DNA of 64,000 nucleotides, from NCBI GenBank assembly GCA_020052615.1, contig JAGVOT010000134.1, forward strand, positions 1-64,000, read 5' to 3'. Every line of letters begins with the position of its first letter. The first letter of the stretch is position 1. Source of the stretch: Nitrospirota bacterium. GTDB taxonomy: Bacteria > Nitrospirota > UBA9217. Below the pieces are notes generated by a model. The model saw only the letters and a program-made list of their open reading frames with translations. It was not told the origin of the DNA and made no database searches. Below are positions 54,308 through 61,677 of this stretch, piece after piece. The position numbers and the translations under genes were made by a program.

Positions 54308-55321
54308 ATGCTTAAGAAAAAGAGCAAATACATCGTTGCCATCGTCGGTGCAACCGGAGCAGTAGGCAGAGAAATGGTCTCGATCCTGGAGGAGCGTAAG
54401 TTCCCGGTATCCGAGCTGGTGCTGTTGGCCTCCGACCGTTCGGAAGGTGAACGGATCGAGTTTGACGGCAAGAACCGTTCCGTCAAGAAGCTCGTGAATG
54501 ACTCTTTCCATGGCGTCGATATCGCCCTGTTCTCGGCGGGAAGCGAACAAAGCCTGAAATACGCACCCCTTGCCGTTGCCGCCGGGGCTGTGGTGATCGA
54601 TAATTCGAGTGCGTTCCGCATGGATGACAAGGTCCCGCTGGTGGTTCCGGAGATCAATGCTCATGCCCTGGACAAACATACGGGTATTGTCGCGAATCCG
54701 AGCAGCTCGACCATTGGCCTGCTCATGGCGCTCAAACCCATCCACGAGGCTGTAAAGGTCAAGCGGGTCGTGGTGACGACGTTCCAATCGGTTTCAGGCA
54801 CCGGTAAGGATGCCATTGACGAGCTTGCCGGTCAGACCGTTGCTCTCCTGAACTTCAAGGATATAGAAGTAAAGGTCTACCCTCATCAGATAGCGTTCAA
54901 CTGCCTGCCGCACATTGACGGGTTCCTGGAAAACGGCTATACCAAGGAAGAAATGAACATGGCGAACGAGACCCGGAAGGTCATGGAGGATGACACGATC
55001 CGGCTTACCTGCACGACAGTTCGCGTTCCTGTTTTCCGCTGTCATGCGGAATCCGTCAATATAGAGACCGAAAAAGAACTGAGCGCGAACGAAGCCCGTG
55101 CCATTCTCGCAAAGATGCCGGGCGTGCTGGTATATGATGATCCAAGCCGGAGCATCTATCCGCTCCACCTCGACGTGTCCGGGAAGGACGAAATCTATGT
55201 GGGCCGGGTGCGCGCCGATGATACCGTCAAGAACGGCCTGAACATTTGGATCGTGATCGATAATATCAGAAAAGGCGCTGCGCTGAATGCGGTCCAGATA
55301 GCGGAGCGCCTTCTCCCTTAG
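54308..55321 (+). CDS. Asd-like protein lacking the catalytic cysteine
   Basis: The 337-residue protein belongs to the other (non-enterobacterial) Asd subfamily: VAIVGATGAVGREMVSILEE, then VPEINAHALDKHTGIVANPS. Where active enzymes read P-N-C-S-T, this one reads P-S-S-S-T (Ser at residue 133, AGC at 54704-54706). The motif FQSVSGTGKDAIDELAGQTV and the His in RCHAESVNIE remain. Without Cys it should not form the acyl-enzyme. Cys-less Asd homologues next to asd (USG-1) are known in some proteobacteria. It may regulate or stabilise Asd, or have another role. Confidence 0.85.
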   Translation: MLKKKSKYIVAIVGATGAVGREMVSILEERKFPVSELVLLASDRSEGERIEFDGKNRSVKKLVNDSFHGVDIALFSAGSEQSLKYAPLAVAAGAVVIDNSSAFRMDDKVPLVVPEINAHALDKHTGIVANPSSSTIGLLMALKPIHEAVKVKRVVVTTFQSVSGTGKDAIDELAGQTVALLNFKDIEVKVYPHQIAFNCLPHIDGFLENGYTKEEMNMANETRKVMEDDTIRLTCTTVRVPVFRCHAESVNIETEKELSANEARAILAKMPGVLVYDDPSRSIYPLHLDVSGKDEIYVGRVRADDTVKNGLNIWIVIDNIRKGAALNAVQIAERLLP

Positions 55322-55363
55322 CTAGTCATTCTCACTGTCGTGCCGGATTGATGCAAAGCCTGT

Positions 55364-56200
55364 ATGATCAAATTCCTCGAGAACCTCTTTGAAAAGCTGG
55401 ACCGCGGATTAACTCCCCGGGACAAGGTCATCCTTGTCTCGATCCTGCTCGTTATCAGCATTATCGGCATCATCCTCGCGGTGAGATATTATACGTATAT
55501 TCAGAAAAATCCGGAGTTCTGCAGCAGTTGTCATCTGATGGAGGAGGCGTATACCGCCTGGAAGTTGTCAGGACACCGGCATATCGTCTGTCAGGACTGT
55601 CATCAACTCGGGATCATCGAGCAGAACGGCCTGCTCGTCAAATTCGTGTTTACGTCCGACCGCAAGACACCGGAGCCGCACGGCCTGGCGACCCCCTGGA
55701 CCACGTGCACCAAATGCCATTGGGACGAGGCGTCACAGGGCGCCACGCATATTACGAAATCAACTGGACATGCAAGGCACATCTCCGTGGAAAAGCTGGA
55801 GTGCAGGGACTGCCATCAGAGGACGGTGCATTCATTCCGTCCCGATAGAAACGCCTGCCTGCGCTGCCACAAGGACTGGAAGATACACGGAATGGGGATG
55901 GAAGAAGTTTCCTGCATGACCTGTCATCCCTTTGCTGCGAAAAAACCGGGTGGATTCATTCCTGACCGGGAGCGTTGCCTCTCGTGTCACCGGTCATCCA
56001 CCAGAACATCATTTCCCTCGAAGGTCCCTATGGCACGGCTGAACTGTTATGAATGCCATAAACCTCACACGAGGTTGAAGCCTGTGGATGAGGACTGTCT
56101 GCGCTGTCACACGCGGGAAGTGCTGAACATCAAAGCGGTTCATCGTTCCGGCAGCCGGTGCATAGCCTGTCACCGGCCTCACCGGTGGATCGCAAAATAA
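55364..56200 (+). CDS. Membrane-anchored decaheme cytochrome c
   Basis: The 278-residue protein has one N-terminal helix (VILVSILLVISIIGIILAVR) and ten CxxCH haem motifs: CSSCH, CQDCH, CTKCH, CRDCH, CLRCH, CMTCH, CLSCH, CYECH, CLRCH and CIACH. That is one haem per ~23 residues after the anchor. The start resembles the NapC/NirT/NrfH family, whose members usually carry four or five haems and take electrons from quinol. The extra haems suggest a fusion of a quinol-oxidising head with a haem wire. It follows the asd-like gene by 42 bases in the same direction. Confidence 0.9.
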   Translation: MIKFLENLFEKLDRGLTPRDKVILVSILLVISIIGIILAVRYYTYIQKNPEFCSSCHLMEEAYTAWKLSGHRHIVCQDCHQLGIIEQNGLLVKFVFTSDRKTPEPHGLATPWTTCTKCHWDEASQGATHITKSTGHARHISVEKLECRDCHQRTVHSFRPDRNACLRCHKDWKIHGMGMEEVSCMTCHPFAAKKPGGFIPDRERCLSCHRSSTRTSFPSKVPMARLNCYECHKPHTRLKPVDEDCLRCHTREVLNIKAVHRSGSRCIACHRPHRWIAK

Positions 56201-56328
56201 ATAATCGATTTTATAGAAGCAAAACAGTTATCGGCTTCATCGAGGACTAAAAGGCACTTAATTTTAAAAAAGAGGTGCAGAAAGATGCAAAAAAAATCGT
56301 TAAATATGTCTTATCCTGCAAATAATTG

Positions 56329-56399
56329 TGCTACAATTCTAAACATAAATCACAAACGTAAAATATAGATAAGTTATTGCTGTAAATATAGATACTAAG
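56329..56399 (+). promoter_or_regulatory. Promoter and direct repeats before small HTH gene
   Basis: The gap 56201-56426 is strikingly AT-rich. TGC-TACAAT (56329-56337) is an extended -10. Downstream, GTAAAATATAGATAAG (56358-56373) is repeated as GTAAATATAGATACTAAG (56382-56399) with a 24-base offset, so two dimers could bind on the same DNA face. The adjacent HTH protein is the obvious candidate. Confidence 0.45.
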
Positions 56400-56426
56400 A
56401 GTCATAATCTGAAAGTGAGGTGGCCC

Positions 56427-56615
56427 ATGTATAACATTGAAGTCCTTGAGAAAAAGCGGTTGGAGAAGGGATTGAGCTATACTGAGATCGCTGACCGGCT
56501 CGGTATACACAAAGTCACTGTTTCAAGAACCCTTAAGGGCATCACAATGAAGCCGAGGACCGTAAAGCTCCTCGCTGACCATCTCGGCGTCGAAATGAAC
56601 AGAATTGTTCAGTAA
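56427..56615 (+). CDS. Small XRE-like helix-turn-helix protein
   Basis: The 62-residue protein is essentially one helix-turn-helix domain: NIEVLEKKRLEKGLSYTEIA, DRLGIHKVTVSRTLKGITMK, PRTVKLLADHLGVEMNRIVQ. This is the five-helix lambda-repressor/XRE fold without a sensor domain. ATG 56427 is preferred: GTGAGG ends six bases upstream. It is monocistronic, with its own AT-rich leader and strong terminator. It may repress itself through the direct repeats and control the neighbouring respiratory genes; that is inference. Confidence 0.85.
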   Translation: MYNIEVLEKKRLEKGLSYTEIADRLGIHKVTVSRTLKGITMKPRTVKLLADHLGVEMNRIVQ

Positions 56616-56674
56616 ATTATTATCCTATTAAAAACAATTGAATAAAACAGCGGTCGACGTGCGATCATCTGGCA

Positions 56675-56705
56675 AGGCAGGGCTTTATAGCCCTGCCTTT
56701 TTGTT
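56675..56705 (+). terminator. Strong terminator of HTH gene
   Basis: AGGCAGGGCT-TTAT-AGCCCTGCCT, a perfect 10-bp stem, followed by TTTTGTTT. Confidence 0.85.
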
Positions 56706-56739
56706 TCTCAGCCGCAGGAACGATTGGATTATGATGCCG

Positions 56740-56768
56740 TTGGTACCGTCAGAAAATCATGGTACTAT
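56740..56768 (+). promoter_or_regulatory. Candidate promoter of the broken inositol-phosphatase gene
   Basis: TTGGTA (56740-56745) and TACTAT (56763-56768) are spaced 17 bases, 20-25 bases before the Shine-Dalgarno GGGGAGG. Confidence 0.4.
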
Positions 56769-56791
56769 CATGGCGATCTTGGGGAGGAACG

Positions 56792-57583
56792 ATGAAGATG
56801 AAAGAATATCTGCTGGTCGCAACGGCCGCGGCGGTCAAGGCGGGAACCATCCTGCGAGAGCGCATCAGGGGGAACAGGAAAATTACGTATTAAGGTGATA
56901 TCAATCTGGTCACGGAGATGGACCGCCTTTCTGAGAAGACGGTGGTGGATACTGTTCTTGAGGCCTTTCCGGACCACGGCATTCTGGCGGAAGAAGAAAC
57001 GAATATCGAGAACGGCTCCGGGTTCCTCTGGATCATAGATCCCCTTGACGGCACTACGAACTATGCTCATGGATATCCCAGCTTTTCGGTCTCTATCGGC
57101 CTCGAGCATTCAGGCGACGTTGTCGTCGGTGTCGTCTACGATCCCATGAGGGATGAGCTGTTTTCGGCGATACGGGGACAGGGTGCTTTCCTTAATGGAG
57201 ATACCATCACGGTATCAAGGAGCGAGGTCCTGATCAGAAGCCTTCTTGCGACGGGATTCCCTTATGACCGGGCGGTGAGCAAGGAGAACAATCTTAGCTA
57301 TTTTAGTGCACTGATCATGGCATCGCAGGAGATCAGACGAAGCGGCTCGGCAGCGCTCGATCTATGTGCCGTGGCGGACGGACGGCTGGACGGATACTGG
57401 GAGCTAAAGCTCCATCCCTGGGATGTGGCAGCCGGCAGTCTCATCGTGCAGGAGGCAGGCGGCACGGTGTCCGATTTTTCGGGAATCCGATTCAGCATTC
57501 GCGACAAAGAGCTCGTTGCCAGCAACGGCAGGATACATGGCGCCATGCTGGAAGTACTGAATACCGTGAAAAGCAAAGCATGA
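56792..57583 (+). pseudogene. suhB: Inositol-1-monophosphatase (SuhB-like) with in-frame stop
   Basis: From ATG 56792 (GGGGAGG upstream) the product reads MKMKEYLLVATAAAVKAGTI through GNRKITY, then TAA at 56891-56893, then GDINLVTEMDRLSEKTV in the same frame to the normal end. Family members have Y-K-G at this place, so one base change (AAA to TAA) explains the stop. Downstream motifs are intact: AEEETNIENG, the metal-binding IDPLDGTTNYAHGYPSFSVS and HPWDVAAGSLIVQEAGG. Restart at ATG 56918 would lose 42 residues. It is a recent pseudogene, a sequencing error, or a read-through case. Confidence 0.75.
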
Positions 57584-57902
57584 GCGATTTCGTGAGCAAA
57601 CTGGTGTTATTTCGCTTGTGCTAATACAGTATGACCTCTGTCTGCTCCGATGAACCCCGATAGACGTCAATACGATACCTCCACCATTTCGTCACTCCAG
57701 TCCAGCCTGCGCCTTGACACGAGCTCGATCGGTGTTATACTAAAATTAATTCCTGTCCTGTTATAACTCTGATTTTTCAAATCAATAATAGAAGAGCGTT
57801 GCTTATAGTGTCGAATTTAATGCCAGTGTTATTATTTGCAGTGCCTTGTTTTCTTCTGTGACTATGGCTGGCAATAAACCTTGAATACGCGGAGGGATCC
57901 CC
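57584..57902. other. 319-base leader region of the oxidase locus
   Basis: No gene is visible. TTGACA (57714-57719), a 16-base spacer and TATACT (57736-57741) form a strong promoter for the oxidase genes, with a leader of about 155 bases. A small dyad TGATTT-TTC-AAATCA lies near 57770-57784. Confidence 0.6.
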
Positions 57903-59261
57903 TTGGAGAAAGACAACGGCCTGGTAAACAAGAACGTTGTCAAGGAGTGGCTGCTGTGGGGCTTCTTCTGGGCGGTCCTTGCTCCGCTGTGGGGCATCCT
58001 GCTCTCGCTCACGTTCAATTATCCGACCTATCTGAGCGGCGAATTCATTCACTTCGGGCGGCTCCGGCCGCTCCATGTGAACGGCGTGATCTTCGGCGTT
58101 TTCTCCACGCTTTTCCTGGGGCTCATCCAGTACATGGTGCCGAAGCTTACAGGCGCACGGATGGAGCGCGAGGCGTGGTCCCGTGCGGCACTGTGGATAT
58201 GGAACGTATCCTTGCTTGCCGGTTTCGGCGGCATCCTGTTGGGGTACAACAAGGGACTCGAGGCGGACGAACTGCCGGCCCTGGCGGCATCGGGGCTCGT
58301 GGCCTCCCTGCTCATCGTCACCTGGCAGGTGCTCGGGGCCATCGCCCGGCGGAAGGAAGAAAAGATCTATGTTGCCCTGTGGTACACGATCGCCGCCCTC
58401 GTCTGGACCGACCTGAACATGGTGTTCGGCAACCTCGTGCTTCCCCATGTCATGCCGGGTGTGAGCAACGCCGCCCTGCACGGTCTCTATATCCACTATG
58501 TCGTGGGGCTCTGGATCACGCCGGGCGGCCTCGCGATCATCTATTTCTTCCTGCCGGCGGCGGCGAAGGCCCCGCTCTACAGCCATAAGCTCTCCCTCAT
58601 CGGGTTCTGGTCGCTGGCGTTTTTCTACCCCTTCGTGGGCATCCACCATTATCTCCTGAGCCCCATACCTGCCTGGACGCAGACCATCGCCATCGTCGCG
58701 AGCATGATGCTGATCATCCCGGTCTGGACCGTGGTTGCGAACTTCTTCGGCACGCTCAAGGGCGGGAAGTGGGGGGCCTTCCAGACCGACTTCACCGTGA
58801 AGCTGCTCATCTTCGGGGCGGCCATGTATTTCATCGGCAGCACCCAGGGATCGGTGGAGGCGCTGCGGGGGCTCCAGGTGCCGACCCATTTCACCGATTT
58901 CGTGATCGCCCATTCCCATGCCACCGTGTTCGGCGGCTATGTCATCTTCGTGCTCGCGGCATGCTACTACGTCTGGCCGCGGATCGCCGGCGGCGGATTC
59001 GACGCCCGTCTGGCCCAGTGGAGCAGCTGGATGATCATGGCGGGCATCAGCTCCATGATCGGGATCCTGATCATCCAGGGCCTGGTCCAGGGGACCGCGC
59101 TCGCAGCCGGGGCCGAGTTCGTTGACACCGTCGTTGCCATGAAACCCTACTGGTTCATCAGGACGATCACGGGCATCACCATGGATATCGGCATCGCGCT
59201 CGTGGGCATCAATCTCTATCTCTCGGGCAGGAAAGCCGCAGCGGCACGGGGGGCGCGATGA
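57903..59261 (+). CDS. ccoN: cbb3-type cytochrome c oxidase subunit I
   Basis: The 452-residue, ~12-helix protein has the haem-copper oxidase residues in cbb3 arrangement: haem b His58 (RPLHVNGV), CuB His198, His248 and His249 (FFYPFVGIHHYLLSP), Tyr242 six residues before the His pair, and haem ligands His337/His339 (AHSHATVFGG). The His198-His248 distance of 50 and the Tyr position match C-type oxidases in which this Tyr is cross-linked. There is no glutamate typical of NO reductases in helix VI. It is shorter than classical CcoN. TTG 57903 has GGAGGG six bases upstream. Confidence 0.88.
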   Translation: MEKDNGLVNKNVVKEWLLWGFFWAVLAPLWGILLSLTFNYPTYLSGEFIHFGRLRPLHVNGVIFGVFSTLFLGLIQYMVPKLTGARMEREAWSRAALWIWNVSLLAGFGGILLGYNKGLEADELPALAASGLVASLLIVTWQVLGAIARRKEEKIYVALWYTIAALVWTDLNMVFGNLVLPHVMPGVSNAALHGLYIHYVVGLWITPGGLAIIYFFLPAAAKAPLYSHKLSLIGFWSLAFFYPFVGIHHYLLSPIPAWTQTIAIVASMMLIIPVWTVVANFFGTLKGGKWGAFQTDFTVKLLIFGAAMYFIGSTQGSVEALRGLQVPTHFTDFVIAHSHATVFGGYVIFVLAACYYVWPRIAGGGFDARLAQWSSWMIMAGISSMIGILIIQGLVQGTALAAGAEFVDTVVAMKPYWFIRTITGITMDIGIALVGINLYLSGRKAAAARGAR

Positions 59262-60553
59262 AACGGGCGAAAACCATAGCGCTCGTCGCGGGCTTCGGCT
59301 TCTTCTTCCTTGCCCTGCTCGTGCAGGGCATCCTGCCGTACCTCCTGAAGCCGGCGGCTGGCATCTCCTCCCGCGAGGTCACCCGGACAGTCAGGACCCC
59401 GCTGGGCGACCTTGCCGAGGTGAAGGCCGAGGCAGCGCCTGTCACGGACGGAGGCGAGAAGCGCGGCAGGGCGATCTATCTGCGCGAAGGGTGCTGGTAC
59501 TGCCATTCCCAGTACACGAGGCCAGCCGCCGGCGAGGAACGCCGCTGGGGCCCGGTCTCGGAAGCTGGAGAGTACGCCCATGACCTTCCGCACCTCTTCG
59601 GCACGCGCCGGATCGGTCCGGACCTGCTGCGCGTCGGCGGCAAGTACGGCGACGACTGGCACACGGCCCACTTCTTCGATCCCCGGGCAGTTGTCCCGGA
59701 CTCGGTCATGCCGCGCTTCACCTGGTTCTTCCGCACCGAGGGCGGCAGGCAGGTGCTGAACGACGAGGGCAGGGCCGTGACGGCGTACGTGCAGAGCCTG
59801 GGGATGCAGAAGGGAAAGTGGCGCGACGCCTTCCCCTACCAGAACGTGCGGAGCGGCTCGGCCTCTCCCGAGGCGGCGAAGTCCGCGGAGCGGGGCAAAC
59901 AGGTCTACAGCCGCCGGTGCGCCGGATGCCATGGCGAGAAGGGCGACGGAAAAGGCACCTCGCCCAAGGACGTTCTGTTCACCATCGCCCAGCCGCGCGA
60001 TTTCACGTCGGGCGTGTTCAAGTTCAGACTGACACCGACAGGGTCGGTCCCGCTTGATTCCGACCTGTACCGCACCATCACCGCCGGCATCCGGGGAACG
60101 GCCATGCCGCCGTGGTTCAACCTTTCCGAGGACGACCGGTGGGACGTTATTCACTACATCAAGACGTTCTCGCCCGACTTCAGTGAGTACCCGCCAGAGG
60201 CGCCGATCGTGGTCCCCCAGCCGCCGAAACCGTCGCCGGAACTGGTGGCGCGCGGCAGGCGGGTCTTCGACGAAATGAAGTGCTGGGAGTGCCATGGACG
60301 CGAGGGCAGGGGCGACGGGCCCAAGTCGGATACGCTCGAGGACGATTTCGGGAACCGCATCCCGCCGGCGAACTTCACGCGCGGCATCTTCAAGAGCGGC
60401 CCAAGGGCCGAGGACATCTTTCGGACCTTCATGACCGGGCTGAGCGGGACGCCCATGCCGTCCTTTGCTGATTCATTCGCGTCGCCCGATGACGGATGGG
60501 CGCTCACCTACTATGTCCTCAGTCTTTCCGCGGACGGAGGCGATCAGCCATGA
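59258..60553 (+). CDS. CcoO fused to diheme cytochrome c (CcoO-CcoP-like)
   Basis: The 431-residue protein begins with a membrane helix (LVAGFGFFFLALLVQGILPYL) and a CcoO-type monoheme domain (YLREGCWYCHSQYTRPAAGE, ~residues 73-92, then HLFGTRRIGPDLLRVGGKYG). Two further cytochrome c domains follow, with CAGCHGEKGDGKG (~residue 225) and CWECHGREGRGDGP (~343). Classical cbb3 oxidases have CcoO (one haem) and CcoP (two haems) as separate proteins. Here they appear joined, without the CcoP membrane anchor. It overlaps ccoN by four bases. Confidence 0.88.
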   Translation: MKRAKTIALVAGFGFFFLALLVQGILPYLLKPAAGISSREVTRTVRTPLGDLAEVKAEAAPVTDGGEKRGRAIYLREGCWYCHSQYTRPAAGEERRWGPVSEAGEYAHDLPHLFGTRRIGPDLLRVGGKYGDDWHTAHFFDPRAVVPDSVMPRFTWFFRTEGGRQVLNDEGRAVTAYVQSLGMQKGKWRDAFPYQNVRSGSASPEAAKSAERGKQVYSRRCAGCHGEKGDGKGTSPKDVLFTIAQPRDFTSGVFKFRLTPTGSVPLDSDLYRTITAGIRGTAMPPWFNLSEDDRWDVIHYIKTFSPDFSEYPPEAPIVVPQPPKPSPELVARGRRVFDEMKCWECHGREGRGDGPKSDTLEDDFGNRIPPANFTRGIFKSGPRAEDIFRTFMTGLSGTPMPSFADSFASPDDGWALTYYVLSLSADGGDQP

Positions 60554-60711
60554 TCGAATTGAGCATTCTCTACGCATTTCTCATCGCCCTCTGCATGGGG
60601 CTGGGCGCCCTTGCCGTGTTCATCTGGTCGGTCCTGGAGGGGCAGACCGACGATATCGAGGACGTGAAGCACCGGTTCCTCGATCGGGAGCTTGACGATG
60701 CGCAGAGATGA
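60550..60711 (+). CDS. ccoS: cbb3 oxidase maturation protein CcoS
   Basis: A 53-residue protein starts at ATG 60550, overlapping the previous stop by four bases. A single helix (LSILYAFLIALCMGLGALAVF) followed by WSVLEGQTDDIEDVKHRFLD fits CcoS (helix, then W-x3-x-G-Q-x-D-D). CcoS is needed for haem and copper insertion into CcoN. The partner copper ATPase CcoI and CcoG are not in this window. Confidence 0.8.
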   Translation: MIELSILYAFLIALCMGLGALAVFIWSVLEGQTDDIEDVKHRFLDRELDDAQR

Positions 60712-60856
60712 TGAGGAAAAAGAGACCTTTCCCGGTGGTGTAGAGTCCTATGAAGGCCACGTGCCGGTGTGGCTCATGGCGGTCTACGCGCTGCTGCTGC
60801 TCTGGGGAGGCTGGTACCTTGCGGCCTTCTGGGGAGGCTTCCCGGCAGGACCGTAG
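60698..60856 (+). CDS. Small single-helix protein of the oxidase locus
   Basis: A 52-residue protein starts at ATG 60698, overlapping ccoS by 14 bases. Its acidic N-terminus (RRDDEEKETFPGGVESYEGH) leads into a helix (VPVWLMAVYALLLLWGGWYL) and an aromatic Gly-rich end (AAFWGGFPAGP). It resembles the N-terminal anchor of CcoP or a CcoQ-like subunit, and could supply the membrane segment missing from the fused cytochrome. Function inferred from position and topology. Confidence 0.7.
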   Translation: MRRDDEEKETFPGGVESYEGHVPVWLMAVYALLLLWGGWYLAAFWGGFPAGP

Positions 60857-60905
60857 AGCGAAACAGCCCTACGAACGCTATTCTCAGAAAGGAGAAATGA
60901 AGCTT

Positions 60906-61628
60906 ATGACGAAAAACAAGCAATGGACCGCAATTGTGCTGTTCGCGGCGCTGGTGATCGTCCTGGCGGCGCCGACCGCCTGGTCCTACGAGGAGGTGAA
61001 GGTCGAAGGCGGCGGCGCGATCGCCGGTAAGATCATCTACAAGGGCGATGTGCCGATGCGCAAGATCATCCCAACGAAGGACCAGGAGGTATGCGGCGGC
61101 ATCCGGGACGTGCCGCTGGTGAAAGCCGGGCTTGGAGGCGGCGTGGCGGAGGCAATCGTCTACCTGAAGGACATGGCGAAGGGAAAAAAATGGGACAAGC
61201 CGAAAAAGAGCCCGGTACTGGACAACCGGAAATGTAACTTTACCCCCCACGTACAGGTGATCCCGGCAGGGATGAACGTGTCGATCCACAACTCCGACCC
61301 GGTCCTGCATAACACCCACGGGTTCCTGATCAAGGCTACGGTGTTCAACGTTGCCATGCCGAAGCAGGGCATGCAGGTGGAGAAACTCCTGCGGAAGCCC
61401 GGCATCGTCCGCGTCGAATGCGACGCCCACGGGTGGATGCTTGCCTGGATCTATGTGGCGGACAACCCCTATTACGCCGTCACGGGCAAGGATGGCTCCT
61501 TCGCGATCCGCGACGTTCCGCCGGGCCAGTACACGATGGTCGTCTGGCAGGAGCACACGGGCGCCACGGAAGTGCCGGTCACGGTCAAGGCGAAGGAAAC
61601 GGCAAGTGTTCCCGTGGAGATCAAATAA
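60906..61628 (+). CDS. Cupredoxin-like protein with carboxypeptidase-regulatory-like domain
   Basis: The product of ~240 residues has a signal peptide (AIVLFAALVIVLAAPTAWSY) and a beta-rich region with Asn-His motifs (IHNSDPVLHNTHGFL). VRVECDAHGWMLAWI follows, where C-x2-H-x2-M resembles a type 1 copper site. The last ~60 residues (YAVTGKDGSFAIRDVPPGQY, TMVVWQEHTGATEV) form a carboxypeptidase-regulatory-like fold. It is periplasmic and could carry electrons to or from the oxidase. Start is ATG 60897 or 60906, given AAAGGAG at 60888-60894. Confidence 0.78.
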   Translation: MTKNKQWTAIVLFAALVIVLAAPTAWSYEEVKVEGGGAIAGKIIYKGDVPMRKIIPTKDQEVCGGIRDVPLVKAGLGGGVAEAIVYLKDMAKGKKWDKPKKSPVLDNRKCNFTPHVQVIPAGMNVSIHNSDPVLHNTHGFLIKATVFNVAMPKQGMQVEKLLRKPGIVRVECDAHGWMLAWIYVADNPYYAVTGKDGSFAIRDVPPGQYTMVVWQEHTGATEVPVTVKAKETASVPVEIK

Positions 61629-61677
61629 CAATCAGCTGACAGCAGCATGCCGAAATACCCACAAGGAGGTTGAACAC

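Noticed and set aside
57765-57790. FNR-like site upstream of ccoN
   Set aside because: TGAT and ATCA half-sites are present but separated by seven bases, not the four of TTGAT-N4-ATCAA.
57903-59261. Possibility that the oxidase subunit is an NO reductase
   Set aside because: Tyr242 sits six residues before the CuB His pair and His198 fifty before it, as in cbb3 oxidases, and the glutamates typical of NorB are absent from the helix VI region. Subfamily placement still needs a tree.
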